A model generated the notes under the pieces. It was not told the DNA's origin. It saw only the letters and a list, made by a program, of their open reading frames with translations, and did no database searches. Made by a program: the position numbers and the translations under genes. Below, piece by piece: positions 43,869-54,873 of a DNA stretch of 64,000 nt (position 1 is the stretch's first letter; each line of letters opens with the position of its first letter). The stretch covers positions 124,001 to 188,000 of the forward strand of contig PABK01000026.1 of the NCBI GenBank assembly GCA_002699145.1, written 5' to 3'. The DNA is from Halioglobus sp. GTDB taxonomy: Bacteria; Pseudomonadota; Gammaproteobacteria; Pseudomonadales; Halieaceae.

Positions 43869-44543
43869 TCAGCCGAGGTACCTCCTGATCGCCAGGTAGT
43901 CCAGCAGTACCTGTTGCGGGTCGAAGCTGTGTTGGCCCGGTAGCGGGTTGTCCGGTTCGAATACCGCCTGCAGCTCGCCTTCGGGATTGATCAGGAACAG
44001 GGCCACGCCGTGATTGACCTGGTAGGCGTTGGGGTCGCCGGCCGCCTCCGGCGTCAGCTGGGGCACCAGTTGCGCGACGATGCCCAGGCTTTTCTCAAAG
44101 GGCAGGTGCGGGTTGTCCGCCTCGTCGAGGTGGGTCAGGCCGATGAAACCGGGGTCGAAGAAGGACACGTAGCTGGCCAACTGGCGCGCCGTGTCACGCC
44201 GGTGGTCCACCGAGTAGAACAGTACCTGCAGGTCCGGATAGGGTGTTTGCCGCAACTCGCGCGTTAACGTCACCAGCTGGGACAGGGTCGTCGGGCAGAT
44301 GTCCGGGCAGGTGGTGAAACCGTAGGATACGAGGTGCCAGCGCCCGCGCAGGTCGGCGTTGGTGAACGCTTCGTTGCGGTGGTCCAGCAGGCGAAATTGC
44401 CCCAGCTCCCGCCCCTGCGGCAACAGTACGCCCTGGATCAGCGGCGGCGACGCCGGGCGCTGCAACAGCACCAGCGCGGCCACCGCGGCGACGACCAGGT
44501 TGGCGGCCAGGAAGCCCGCCAGCATGCGACTGCGAGGAGACAT
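43869..44543 (-). CDS. SCO1/SenC copper chaperone
   Basis: 224 residues with an N-terminal membrane anchor and a thioredoxin fold. The copper-binding CxxxC is in GFTTCPDICPTTLSQL and the third ligand His in YQVNHGVALFLINPEG. Sco proteins load or reduce the CuA site of oxidase subunit II, which fits its place as last gene of the cytochrome oxidase operon, 15 bases after subunit IV. Confidence 0.93.
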   Translation of the reverse strand: MSPRSRMLAGFLAANLVVAAVAALVLLQRPASPPLIQGVLLPQGRELGQFRLLDHRNEAFTNADLRGRWHLVSYGFTTCPDICPTTLSQLVTLTRELRQTPYPDLQVLFYSVDHRRDTARQLASYVSFFDPGFIGLTHLDEADNPHLPFEKSLGIVAQLVPQLTPEAAGDPNAYQVNHGVALFLINPEGELQAVFEPDNPLPGQHSFDPQQVLLDYLAIRRYLG

Positions 44544-44558
44544 CTACCGCACTACCAT

Positions 44559-44873
44559 TCAGGAGCGATCGAAGTATTCCATGCGGGTGAAGAAGGTGTG
44601 GTCACCCTCTATGGCCATCAACGCTATCAGCACGAGGATGGCCACAGGCGGCCCGAACAACAACCACTTGAGGGACAGCCGCTCCCACTGCACGTGCATG
44701 AAAATGGCGATGATGTAACCGGCCTTGAGAAACATGAACAGCAGGATCAGGCTCCAGCGCAGGTAACCCTGTAACTGGAACCAGTCGACCAGGTAGGAAA
44801 AGGTGCTCAGGACGAACAGCAACAGCCATATCTTCAGGTAGATCCCGATGGGATGTTCGGCGGATTCACTCAT
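44559..44873 (-). CDS. Cytochrome c oxidase subunit IV family protein
   Basis: 104 residues, three membrane helices. The pattern PIGIYLKIWLLLFVLSTFSY, then FLKAGYIIAIFMHVQWERLS, is that of the prokaryotic subunit IV family (caa3/bo3 type). A structural or assembly subunit of the inner-membrane oxidase. It lies 12 bases after subunit III. Confidence 0.88.
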   Translation of the reverse strand: MSESAEHPIGIYLKIWLLLFVLSTFSYLVDWFQLQGYLRWSLILLFMFLKAGYIIAIFMHVQWERLSLKWLLFGPPVAILVLIALMAIEGDHTFFTRMEYFDRS

Positions 44874-44885
44874 GGTCCCTGTCCC

Positions 44886-45569
<684 letters not shown>

Positions 45570-45609
45570 CGCTCGGCTCTCGCTGTCATGTCCGGGTGAT
45601 CCGCGCCGC

Positions 45610-46283
45610 CTAGAAACCGCACATTGCCGCCAGCGCGTTGATCGTTGCGGGCGAACTGGTCAGTAGCGCAAACAGCACCAGCCACACGCCAAAGAGGAAA
45701 TCCCAGTAAGTGGTGCACAGCCGCAGTGGCGGTGCCAGGCTGGCCGGCTCGTTGTCGTACCACACCCGGAACACCACGTTGGCCAGAACCACCAGGCCGC
45801 CGATCATGTGCAGGCCGTGTACCGCGGTCAGCAGGTAGAAATAACTGTTGGCGGGATTGCTGTTGACGTAGAAGCCCATCGATTGCAGGTACAGCCAAAG
45901 GTCAAACTGCGCCGCCAGGAAGAGTACGGTGAAAAGCACGGCCGCGCTGATGCCGATGACGCTGGCATTGAGGCGGCCGCGGCGCGCACCGTTGCGCCCC
46001 ATATGCATGCCCAGGCTGGCGCAGGCCAGCAGGGCGGTGTTGAACCACAGCCGGCTGGGGTCGCTGAACGGCTGCCAGGGCGCGCCGGCCAGCGCCTCGA
46101 AATCTGGGTACTGGGAGCGCGACAGGAAGGTGATGATAAACAGGAAGAAAATTACCCCCACCATGGCGAGCACGAAACGCAGCGCGGTGCGCGAGGCCGC
46201 CTGCGTATCGGGTATGTAGCCGGGCGCCCCGCCGGCGGTAGCGGGCTGCTCCCAGGGTTTGTCGCGCAGCGACCTGAACAGGC

Positions 46284-46287
<4 letters not shown>
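45610..46287 (-). CDS. Haem-copper oxidase subunit III family protein (second paralogue)
   Basis: 225 residues. Membrane segments with FDLWLYLQSMGFYVNSNPAN, YFYLLTAVHGLHMIGGLVVL and TYWDFLFGVWLVLFALLT, matching the subunit III fold. The EW...FHG region of subunit III is changed, and the last helix pair reads CTTYWDFLFG rather than YWHFVD, so it is a divergent relative. The start overlaps the coxA stop by four bases. Probably a structural subunit of the same complex. Confidence 0.85.
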
Positions 46288-48044
<1,757 letters not shown>

Positions 48045-48087
48045 GCGCTCGTTCCTCGTGTCGCCGCGCCAACGGAACCCCTCCTGC

Positions 48088-49440
48088 TCAGAGGGTATTC
48101 AGGTAGGCCAGCAAATCGTCGATGGATTGTTCGTCCTGCAGCGAGCGGGCCATCAGCACCATCTGGTGACCGTAGCTGTCTTCCTGGTGCGCGCCGCGTA
48201 TACCGAGGCGGAAGTTCTCCAGCTGTCGCTTCAGGTACCAGTCGTTCTGGCCGGCCAGGCCCGGCGCCTGCAATGCGTGGTTGCCCTGGGCGCGGGTGCC
48301 GTGGCACGCGCCGCAGCTCACGTAGTGGGCGGCGCCCGCGTCGGGGTCGCCCGTGAGGGTGCCTGTGCCTCGCGCCGGCTGCAGTGTGTCGATGTAGGCG
48401 GTGACGTTGCGAATCGACTGCTCGTTCACCAGGGTGCCGGCCATCGGCGCCATCTGCCTGCCGAACACGTCCTCCTCGTGGGCGCCGCGGATGCCCTGCT
48501 GGTAGTGCTTGATCTGCCGCGCGATGTACCAGTCCGGCAGGCCGGCCAGGCGCGGCGCGTTCATCGCCGGGTTGCCCTCCGCGTCCTGGCCATGGCAGGC
48601 GGCGCAGGTGGCGTAACTGGCCTTGCCGGCCACCGGGTCACCCGCCGGGATGCGGCGCATCTCGTTCCAGGTGGGCTGCTGTTCCAGCCAACTGGCGAAA
48701 TCCTGCGCCTCGTCCACGACCACGTAGCCGCGCATGGCGTAGTGGGCGATGCCGCACAGTTCCATGCACAGGACATCGAACTTGCCGGTGCGCGTGGGGG
48801 TGAACCAGGCGTAGGTGACCATGCCGGGCACCAGGTCCATCTTCACGCGGAACTGGGGCACGGCGAAGTCGTGCAGCACGTCCTTGGAGCGCAGCAGCAG
48901 CTTGACCGGGCGGTCGATGGGCAGGTGCAACTCGTTGCTGGTGACCAGGCGGTCGTCGTCGCCCGCAGGGTCGTCCGGATTCATGCCGAAGGGGTTGTCC
49001 TGGCTGATGTGCGCGGCGTCCACCTCGCCGAGCAGGCCGTCCTCGCCGGGCAGGCGGTAGTGCCACTGCCACTGCATGCCCAGTACCTCGACCTGGTCGG
49101 CTTCCTCGGGTACCTCGACGAAGTCCGCCCACACGATGAGCCCGGGGGCGAGCATGGCGGCGACGCCGACGGCGGTACCCACGGTCAGCCAGGTTTCCAG
49201 CTTCTTGTTTTCGGGCTCGTAATGGGCGCGGCGCTCGGGGTTGTGGCGGAAGCGGTAGACGCACCAGGCCATGAAGAGGTTGACCGCGACGAAGACAAAG
49301 CCGGTAATCCACAGGGTGATGTCGATGGTGGTGTCGATGGTGCCCCAGTTGGAGGCCAGGGGCGTCATCCACCAGGGGCTCAGCCAGTGAAAGACCAGCG
49401 ATCCCACTACCAGTAGTACCAGTGCTATGACCAGCTTCAT
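48088..49440 (-). CDS. coxB: Cytochrome c oxidase subunit II with two C-terminal c-type haem domains
   Basis: 450 residues. Two N-terminal membrane helices, a cupredoxin domain with the CuA site in DVLCMELCGIAHYAMRGY, then two class I cytochrome c domains. Their haem motifs are CAACH (residues 279-283) and CGACH (376-380). This gives a caa3-like oxidase that carries its own electron donors. The two cytochrome domains share the GLPDWYIARQIKHYQQGIRG / GQNDWYLKRQLENFRLGIRG pattern, so they arose by duplication. First gene of the structural operon. Confidence 0.94.
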   Translation of the reverse strand: MKLVIALVLLVVGSLVFHWLSPWWMTPLASNWGTIDTTIDITLWITGFVFVAVNLFMAWCVYRFRHNPERRAHYEPENKKLETWLTVGTAVGVAAMLAPGLIVWADFVEVPEEADQVEVLGMQWQWHYRLPGEDGLLGEVDAAHISQDNPFGMNPDDPAGDDDRLVTSNELHLPIDRPVKLLLRSKDVLHDFAVPQFRVKMDLVPGMVTYAWFTPTRTGKFDVLCMELCGIAHYAMRGYVVVDEAQDFASWLEQQPTWNEMRRIPAGDPVAGKASYATCAACHGQDAEGNPAMNAPRLAGLPDWYIARQIKHYQQGIRGAHEEDVFGRQMAPMAGTLVNEQSIRNVTAYIDTLQPARGTGTLTGDPDAGAAHYVSCGACHGTRAQGNHALQAPGLAGQNDWYLKRQLENFRLGIRGAHQEDSYGHQMVLMARSLQDEQSIDDLLAYLNTL

Positions 49441-49554
49441 AACGGCCTGTCCCTTTATGGTTTTTTGTCGGACGCGATCTATCTTGCGGGGTGTAGCTCT
49501 CCTGTACCGATTACTGCTCCTATGGCGAGTGCGGACGTTGCATTGGCCGGCCGC

Positions 49555-50115
49555 TCAGCGCGTGCCGACGCGCCACATGGACCGGGGAAAGGCGTTCTGC
49601 GCCTTGACCACCAGACCCGGCGTGGGTGTGCCCTCGCCGGCGCTGGCCAGCTTGGGGTGCTCCGCCACCACCTTGTGCAGGATGGACTCCTGTTCGGAGT
49701 AGACATCCACGAACAGGACATGTTTGCCGGCGTCGAGATCCTGCTGGAAGCGGCGGAAGTCCACGTGGGGATTCTGGATGCCGATGAGCCCGCCTTCCCA
49801 GGTGCAGAAGCCGAGCACGATGACCGCGAGAAAGATGGCCGGCACCCAGGTGTAGGTTTCCGTCAGGCCGGTGTAATACGCCAGCCCCAGGACCACCGCC
49901 GCGCCGAGCACGCCGACCACGGCGCCCAGTTCCGTGCCGTGCACGACATCCTTCTTCAGGACACCCTGCACCTTGTGCAGGTGATGTTCGTCCAGTGCGG
50001 TGTCGTCTTCGCTGAGGACGTGAATCTGGGGAGTGGAGACCCCCGCGTCTTCAAGCTGCCGTTCGATGACCTCAAGATCGTCGAGGTCGTCACTGATATA
50101 GTAGTGGCGTTTCAT
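49555..50115 (-). CDS. Membrane protein upstream of the oxidase operon (general stress 17M-like N-terminus)
   Basis: 186 residues from the ATG at 50115, which has GGGAGA 8 bases upstream; the in-frame extension to 50277 runs through the promoter and is rejected. The N-terminus RHYYISDDLDDLEVIERQLED with a short VHVL-like strand reads as a small ferredoxin-like domain. Two membrane segments follow (LGAVVGVLGAAVVLGLAYYT, WVPAIFLAVIVLGFCTW), then a second alpha/beta stretch (LFVDVYSEQESILHKVVAEH). Function unknown. It may be co-transcribed with coxB, 114 bases downstream. Confidence 0.7.
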   Translation of the reverse strand: MKRHYYISDDLDDLEVIERQLEDAGVSTPQIHVLSEDDTALDEHHLHKVQGVLKKDVVHGTELGAVVGVLGAAVVLGLAYYTGLTETYTWVPAIFLAVIVLGFCTWEGGLIGIQNPHVDFRRFQQDLDAGKHVLFVDVYSEQESILHKVVAEHPKLASAGEGTPTPGLVVKAQNAFPRSMWRVGTR

Positions 50116-50499
50116 CAAGCTTCTCCCTGTTGACCCAACAACTGAGAGTTCAGGTGACTGCGTACACAGTCCGTTGCCCGAGCTCATCTGAAAACTCATC
50201 GAACGCAGGGGTAGCAGGCAAGAAAGCTTGTCTTTAAAGGTTGCCCCGCACGTCCGATTCGAGTATAGCACCGGCAAGGTCCGGCGCTAGCGCAGGTGTC
50301 GCGGGCGGTTGGGTCAGGCAGGGTTTTTAGCGTTTTAGAGCATATCTACGAATTTTTTGAGGCCGGGGGGCTATTAAAACTGCGCATTATTCAGACAGTT
50401 GTCGTAAAAAAGTAATAAGGGCCGGTGCCCACGGGGGGTTTTAAGACTTTATTGTTACTACAGGAAGCCCCGATATACGATAATCGATTAAAAAATGTA
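50116..50499. promoter_or_regulatory. Non-coding, AT-rich region upstream of the oxidase locus
   Basis: No gene fits here. On the minus strand an extended -10, TG-C-TATACT (hexamer at 50262-50267), would start a transcript with a leader of about 140 bases. The 10-base palindrome GCGCTAGCGC (50284-50293) occupies the matching -35 zone. The rest (50320-50499) is AT-rich with no repeat; a small GGGC/GCCC hairpin near 50420-50435 is too weak to call a terminator. Confidence 0.5.
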
Positions 50500-51486
50500 C
50501 TACGGGAGCAGGACGATTTTCCCTGTGTGCACGCTGCTGCGCATGCGCTCGTGGGCCTGGGCCGCGTCGCACAGCGGGAAGCGGCTGTCCACCAGCGGGC
50601 GCACGGCGCCGCTTTGCAGGTGCGGGAACACCTGCGCCATGATCTCCTGCATCATCACCGCCTTCTGCGCGAAACTTTGCGCGCGCAGGGTGGAGCCGGT
50701 GAGGGTGATGCGCTTCATCAGCAGGGGCGCGAAATTGACCTCGGCCTTGAAGCCGTTCATGAACGCGATATTGACGATGCGGCCCTCGGCGGCGGCGACG
50801 TTGAAGTTCTTCTGTATATAGTCGCCGCCCACCATGTCCAGGATGACGTCCATGGCCACCCCGGCATCGCGCAGCACGGCCTCGAAGTCCTCCTCGCGGT
50901 AGTTGATCGCGCGCGCCGCGCCCAGTTCCTGCAGCACCGCGCATTTTTCCGCCGTGCCGGCGGTGGTGTAAACCGTCGCCCCCAGGGCGCGGCTGACCAT
51001 GATACCCAGTGTGCCGATCCCGCTGGCGCCGCCGTGAATGAGCAGGTTCTCACCCGGCTGCAGGCGCGCGCGCTGGAACAGGTTATGCCAGACAGTCAGC
51101 AGCGCCTCGGGCAGGGCGGCGCCCTCCTCCATGCTGAAACCGTCGGGCAGGGGCATGCACTGGCTGGCTGGCGCCACGGCGAACTCCGCGTAGCCGCCGC
51201 CGTGGGTGAGGGCACAGACCTGGTCGCCCAGCTGCCAGGCGCCGACCCCGTCGCCGCTGGCGACCACCTCGCCGGCGACTTCCAGGCCGAGAATGGGTGA
51301 GGCGTCCGCGGGGGGCGGGTAGTGGCCGGCGCGCTGCAGCAGGTCGGCGCGATTGATGCCGGCGGCGTGTACCTTGATCAGTAATTCGCCGTCGGCGGGG
51401 GTGGGTACCGGGCCGGAGGCGATGCGCATCTCGCGACTGTCAGGGTCTACCTCGATGTGGCGCTGCTGCTGGGGAATCTCTTGCAT
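50500..51486 (-). CDS. NAD(P)H:quinone oxidoreductase, zinc-free MDR family
   Basis: 328 residues from the ATG at 51486. Medium-chain reductase fold without zinc ligands: VHAAGINRADLLQRAGHYPP, GLEVAGEVVASGDG, NADPH motif LLIHGGASGIGTLGIMVSRA and the final SRFPLCDAAQAHERM. This fits the PIG3/QorA-like quinone oxidoreductase group. It reduces quinones or enones with NADPH. Divergent from a dioxygenase gene with 99 bases between starts. Confidence 0.9.
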   Translation of the reverse strand: MQEIPQQQRHIEVDPDSREMRIASGPVPTPADGELLIKVHAAGINRADLLQRAGHYPPPADASPILGLEVAGEVVASGDGVGAWQLGDQVCALTHGGGYAEFAVAPASQCMPLPDGFSMEEGAALPEALLTVWHNLFQRARLQPGENLLIHGGASGIGTLGIMVSRALGATVYTTAGTAEKCAVLQELGAARAINYREEDFEAVLRDAGVAMDVILDMVGGDYIQKNFNVAAAEGRIVNIAFMNGFKAEVNFAPLLMKRITLTGSTLRAQSFAQKAVMMQEIMAQVFPHLQSGAVRPLVDSRFPLCDAAQAHERMRSSVHTGKIVLLP

Positions 51487-51585
51487 GGTAGTGTCGTGCC
51501 TGTCACACAATATGGGCTTGCTCTGGACTTCCAGTGGCCTGTAGTGCCAAGATTGGGCGGCCATTACAGGGACCTGCAACGCTCC

Positions 51586-52269
51586 ATGAACCAGTCAGTC
51601 GACAACGCGGCCTACCAGCTGTCGGAAACGCAGCAGCGCTATTTTGCCACCTTTGGCTTCCTGCTGCTGGAACAATTGTTCGCCGATGACATCCAGGGCA
51701 TCGCCGCGGCCTTCGACAGCGTGATGTTCGACGAGAACAACGACGGTGTAAACCTCGACTACTCCGAGGGGGACCGGCTGATGGTGCCGGCCATCCTCGA
51801 CCGGCACGAGGACCTGAAGTGGCTGAAGACCGATCCGCGCATCCTCGGCATCGCGCAGAGCATCATCGGCAGGGACTGGGTCTATGCGGAGAGCTCCGGC
51901 GACCTGCTGGAGTGTGAAACCACCTGGCACCGCGACGTGTACGCCTCGCCGCTGACCCAGTTGCACATCAAGCTGCTGTTCTACCTCGACCCGCTGGACG
52001 CGGAGACCGGCGCGCTGCGCGTCATGCCCGGGACGAACTACTACCAGGACAGCTACACCCACGACCTGCTGCGCGGCCAGGGTTTCCCCGACCGCATGAA
52101 GGATGTGTTTGGCGTGGATGCGCACAAGCTGCCCGGCGTGCCGGTGCCGACCCGCCCCGGCGATGTCATCGTGCTCAACTTCAGGACGGTGCACGCCAGT
52201 TTCGCCGGCAAGGGCCCGCGGCGCCTGCTCAACCTGAACTTCAAGGAACCCGGCCCCCCGACCGGGTAG
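51586..52269 (+). CDS. Phytanoyl-CoA dioxygenase (PhyH) family protein
   Basis: 227 residues from the ATG at 51586. Fe(II)/2-oxoglutarate oxygenase: the His-x-Asp pair is in CETTWHRDVYASPLTQLHIK, the distal His in FRTVHASFAGKGPRR, and the 2-oxoglutarate Arg follows it. The fold hydroxylates small molecules; substrate unknown. It is shorter than human PhyH but complete for the core. Convergent with the Sel1-like gene, 4 bases apart. Confidence 0.85.
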   Translation: MNQSVDNAAYQLSETQQRYFATFGFLLLEQLFADDIQGIAAAFDSVMFDENNDGVNLDYSEGDRLMVPAILDRHEDLKWLKTDPRILGIAQSIIGRDWVYAESSGDLLECETTWHRDVYASPLTQLHIKLLFYLDPLDAETGALRVMPGTNYYQDSYTHDLLRGQGFPDRMKDVFGVDAHKLPGVPVPTRPGDVIVLNFRTVHASFAGKGPRRLLNLNFKEPGPPTG

Positions 52270-52273
52270 CGCG

Positions 52274-52681
52274 TCAGCCGTCGACGGCCGACGCGCGCGC
52301 CCTGGCGGCCTCGATCTTTTTCACCTTGGCCCGCGACGGCTTGTCGCCGTTCGCCGCGGCCTGTTTCAGCCAGTACAGGTACTGCTCCTCGTCGCGGGCC
52401 ACGCCGTTGCCCGCGTAGTACATCTTGGCCAGCAGTTGCTGCGCTTTCAGGTTGCCCTGGTGCGCCGGCTCCTGCAGCAGCGCGAAGGCCTCCGCGTACT
52501 GCTCCTGCATGAACAGGCGCACGCCGCGGCGCACCGGGTCCTGTGTGGGTGTGTCGGCCGTGGCCGGCTGTGCCGGTGCGGCCGGCACTGCGCCATCGTC
52601 GCTGGCATCCGCGTCGCGGCGGCGGGACAGGACAAACGCGATACCTGCCGCGAGGACAACAAGAGCGATAAGCCACTTCAT
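52274..52681 (-). CDS. Sel1/TPR-like small protein with membrane anchor
   Basis: 135 residues: an N-terminal membrane segment (MKWLIALVVLAAGIAFVLS), an Ala/Pro-rich linker, then one or two Sel1-like repeats (LFMQEQYAEAFALLQEPAHQ and AQQLLAKMYYAGNGVARD). The repeat type mediates protein contacts. Ends in a Lys/Arg/Ala-rich helix. Only 5 bases separate it from the upstream radical SAM gene, so they are probably co-transcribed. Confidence 0.8.
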   Translation of the reverse strand: MKWLIALVVLAAGIAFVLSRRRDADASDDGAVPAAPAQPATADTPTQDPVRRGVRLFMQEQYAEAFALLQEPAHQGNLKAQQLLAKMYYAGNGVARDEEQYLYWLKQAAANGDKPSRAKVKKIEAARARASAVDG

Positions 52682-52686
52682 AGTCT

Positions 52687-53676
52687 TCAGTCCGAGAGCG
52701 CGTAGAACTCTTCGAGGGTGCTCTGCTGTTTCTGCAGGTCGGTGACGAGGATATCCAGGTCCTTGTTCGACGCCTCGCCGGCCTCGATCTCGAACATCAC
52801 CTCGCGCACGCGGTTGGTCACGTCGAGGTCGCAGTTCTTGCAGGCCTCCGGCGCCTCGTCCTCGAAGAACCTGGCCTTCTTGATCAGGTCCATTTCCTCG
52901 ATGCTGTGATCCAGCACGGAGCCCAGCGGCGTCAGTTTGCGGTAGTCGTTACAGCACAGGTAGTACTGGCCGTTCCAGCCGATGAACAGCATGACGAAGG
53001 GTACGCCGCACACGTGCGAGAGCTTGTGCCTGCCCATGAAATCGGCCGCCTCGGCCTTGTAGCCGTCGTTGTCGACGAAATAGCGGCCGATCTCGCAGGC
53101 GCCGCCGCGGTTGGTCTGGTCGTAGTGGATGAACTCGTCGATCCCCGCCTCGGCCCAGAACTTGCGGTACTGCGACAGCTTGGGCTTGTTCAGGTCGTGG
53201 GCCACCAGGCTCACCGTGGTCCTTATCGGCTTGCCCAGCTCCTCGTTGATGTCGAGGAAGCGCATGATATTGGAACGGGTGACATCGAACTTGAGCGCGT
53301 AGACCTCCTCGTAATCCTCGTCCAGGTCGCTGATGCTGAACACGATGTGCGAGACGTTGGCGTCGATGACTTTCCTGGCCAGTTCCTCGGTGAGCAGGGA
53401 GCCGTTGGTGGTGAAGCCGTACTCGATACCCTGCTCGTGAACGTATTGCGCGAACTCCGGCAGCTGCGGGTGCAGCGTCGGCTCGCCCTGTCCCGCCGAG
53501 TGGATTTTCGGGGTAAGCTCCAGTTCCCTGGCGCGCTGCACGCTCCGCTTGAAGATGTCGAAGCTCATGAAACCCTGGTCGGGGGTCTGGTCCCGCGGAC
53601 AGAACGTGCACTGCGCGTTGCACCGGTTGGTCAACTCGATGTCGAGATTTCTCATCCCGACCTGAAATCTAGCCAT
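52687..53676 (-). CDS. Radical SAM protein with SPASM-like C-terminus
   Basis: 329 residues from the ATG at 53676; the upstream in-frame extension has no family resemblance. The [4Fe-4S] cysteines Cys19, Cys23 and Cys26 are in IELTNRCNAQCTFCPRD. KIHSAGQGEPTLHPQLPEF is the strand for SAM binding. The C-terminal cysteines in WNGQYYLCCNDYRKL and EAPEACKNCDLD suggest an auxiliary cluster of SPASM type. Such enzymes modify peptides or carry out other radical chemistry. No precursor peptide was found nearby. The substrate is unknown. Confidence 0.88.
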   Translation of the reverse strand: MARFQVGMRNLDIELTNRCNAQCTFCPRDQTPDQGFMSFDIFKRSVQRARELELTPKIHSAGQGEPTLHPQLPEFAQYVHEQGIEYGFTTNGSLLTEELARKVIDANVSHIVFSISDLDEDYEEVYALKFDVTRSNIMRFLDINEELGKPIRTTVSLVAHDLNKPKLSQYRKFWAEAGIDEFIHYDQTNRGGACEIGRYFVDNDGYKAEAADFMGRHKLSHVCGVPFVMLFIGWNGQYYLCCNDYRKLTPLGSVLDHSIEEMDLIKKARFFEDEAPEACKNCDLDVTNRVREVMFEIEAGEASNKDLDILVTDLQKQQSTLEEFYALSD

Positions 53677-53772
53677 GAGACACCTGTTATGGATTGCTGC
53701 CTGCCCGCTGCAACGCCGGTCGATTACCCGGGGTCGCTCACCCGCGTCGCGAACGCCGGCCACGAAACAATG

Positions 53773-53803
53773 ATAGTAGCAACTTTTGTTTAACGCTTGT
53801 CAA
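53773..53803 (-). promoter_or_regulatory. Promoter of the radical SAM gene
   Basis: On the minus strand consensus TTGACA (53798-53803) and TACTAT (53773-53778) are spaced 19 bases, in an AT-rich stretch about 100 bases upstream of the start. Confidence 0.55.
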
Positions 53804-53898
53804 TTATGGAAAAGTGAGTTTTGCGCGGCGTCACACTTTGCGCCGCTTTAAACCTTATTATTTGTCCGGGCTCTGCCGTGCAAGCGCGCCGCCGGCGC

Positions 53899-53988
53899 CT
53901 ACCAGGCCAGCGGCGCATGATCGTCGGGGAAGGCCGAGGCGCCGAAAAACCAGGTCTCTATGGCGTAGCGGGGATGGGTGAAGTCCTA
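53899..53988 (-). other. Conserved-looking 28-codon tail after the amber codon
   Basis: The frame of the dioxygenase continues after TAG for 28 sense codons to a second TAG at 53899-53901. The peptide starts DFTHPRYAIETWFFG and contains the Pro-Arg-Tyr-Ala motif and a Trp-Phe-Phe stretch typical of PhyH C-termini. This is what the sequence shows; whether it is translated by readthrough is not known. Confidence 0.8.
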
Positions 53989-54873
53989 GCGGAACTGGGT
54001 GCGGTGCAGGTACAGGTGGTCGAAGAAAAACGCGTCGCCGGCGCGGAAGACCGGCGCCACTGGCTGTGCCGCGCGAAACTGCTGGCTGACGTGGGAGTCG
54101 CTCACCGACCAGTCAAAGGAGGCGCCCTCCGCCGAGGCGATGCTGTACAGGCGTTGCGGCACCAGGTCCATGCCTGGCGCGCCGGTTTCCCCGCCGCAGT
54201 CGGTCAGCGGCAGCCACAGGTTGATGCTGTTGATATCGGTGCCCATGAACGCCCCGTCCTGGTGCCAGCCGGAATCACTGACGGGCAGGGTAGAGCGGCG
54301 CAGCACCCACTTCTTCACCGACAGGCAGGGCTCCTCGCCGAGGAAGCCGGACACCAGTGACCTGATACCGTGGGCCTCGTACAACGCCAGCAGGGCCTCG
54401 GCCACGCTCGGCGCCTCGGCACACATGGCGGCGCCGACGCGGTGATTGAACACGCGCAGCGACGCCAGTTCCATTTCCTTGCCGGGCATGATCGAGGCCA
54501 TGTTGCCCGCCGGGTGGTAGTAGTGGCTGACCAGCTTGCGCTTGACCTCGCGCGGTGCGTCCATCGCCGCAAGCACCTCGTCGATGATCGCGGGCAGTTC
54601 CGCGATGGCCTCGCGCGGGAACAGGTCGCGCACCAGCAGCGCGCCGTGCTCAAGGATCTCCTCGCGCAGCCGCTGCGGGTTCAGCTGCGCCGGCGTGATC
54701 TCCGGGATGTGGCCCTCCCGGGATACCTGCTGTGCGTCCGGGTCCACGATGAGCCTGGCGTCCGGCGCCGGCTTCCTGTCGCGATAGGCCTCGATACGCT
54801 GCTCTAGCGTCGCGGTATCGGCGGCGATATCGCGCGCCTCGATGGTCGCGCGCTTGCACTGGGTTGCGGTCAT
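53986..54873 (-). CDS. Phytanoyl-CoA dioxygenase family protein ending at an in-frame amber codon
   Basis: 295 residues up to a TAG at 53986-53988. The double-stranded beta-helix core has the iron pair in SDSGWHQDGAFMGTDINS and the distal His in FFDHLYLHRTQFR. Reading on past the TAG gives 28 more residues, including PRYAIETWFFGASAFP, the usual end of this family, with the Arg expected to bind 2-oxoglutarate. The stop therefore looks like a nonsense mutation or a sequencing error, and the truncated product is probably inactive. Substrate unknown. Confidence 0.85.
   Translation of the reverse strand: MTATQCKRATIEARDIAADTATLEQRIEAYRDRKPAPDARLIVDPDAQQVSREGHIPEITPAQLNPQRLREEILEHGALLVRDLFPREAIAELPAIIDEVLAAMDAPREVKRKLVSHYYHPAGNMASIMPGKEMELASLRVFNHRVGAAMCAEAPSVAEALLALYEAHGIRSLVSGFLGEEPCLSVKKWVLRRSTLPVSDSGWHQDGAFMGTDINSINLWLPLTDCGGETGAPGMDLVPQRLYSIASAEGASFDWSVSDSHVSQQFRAAQPVAPVFRAGDAFFFDHLYLHRTQFR

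Noticed and set aside
50320-50499. Small RNA or terminator in the AT-rich gap
   Set aside because: Only weak hairpins (4-base GGGC/GCCC) and short T-runs not adjacent to them; no convincing structure.
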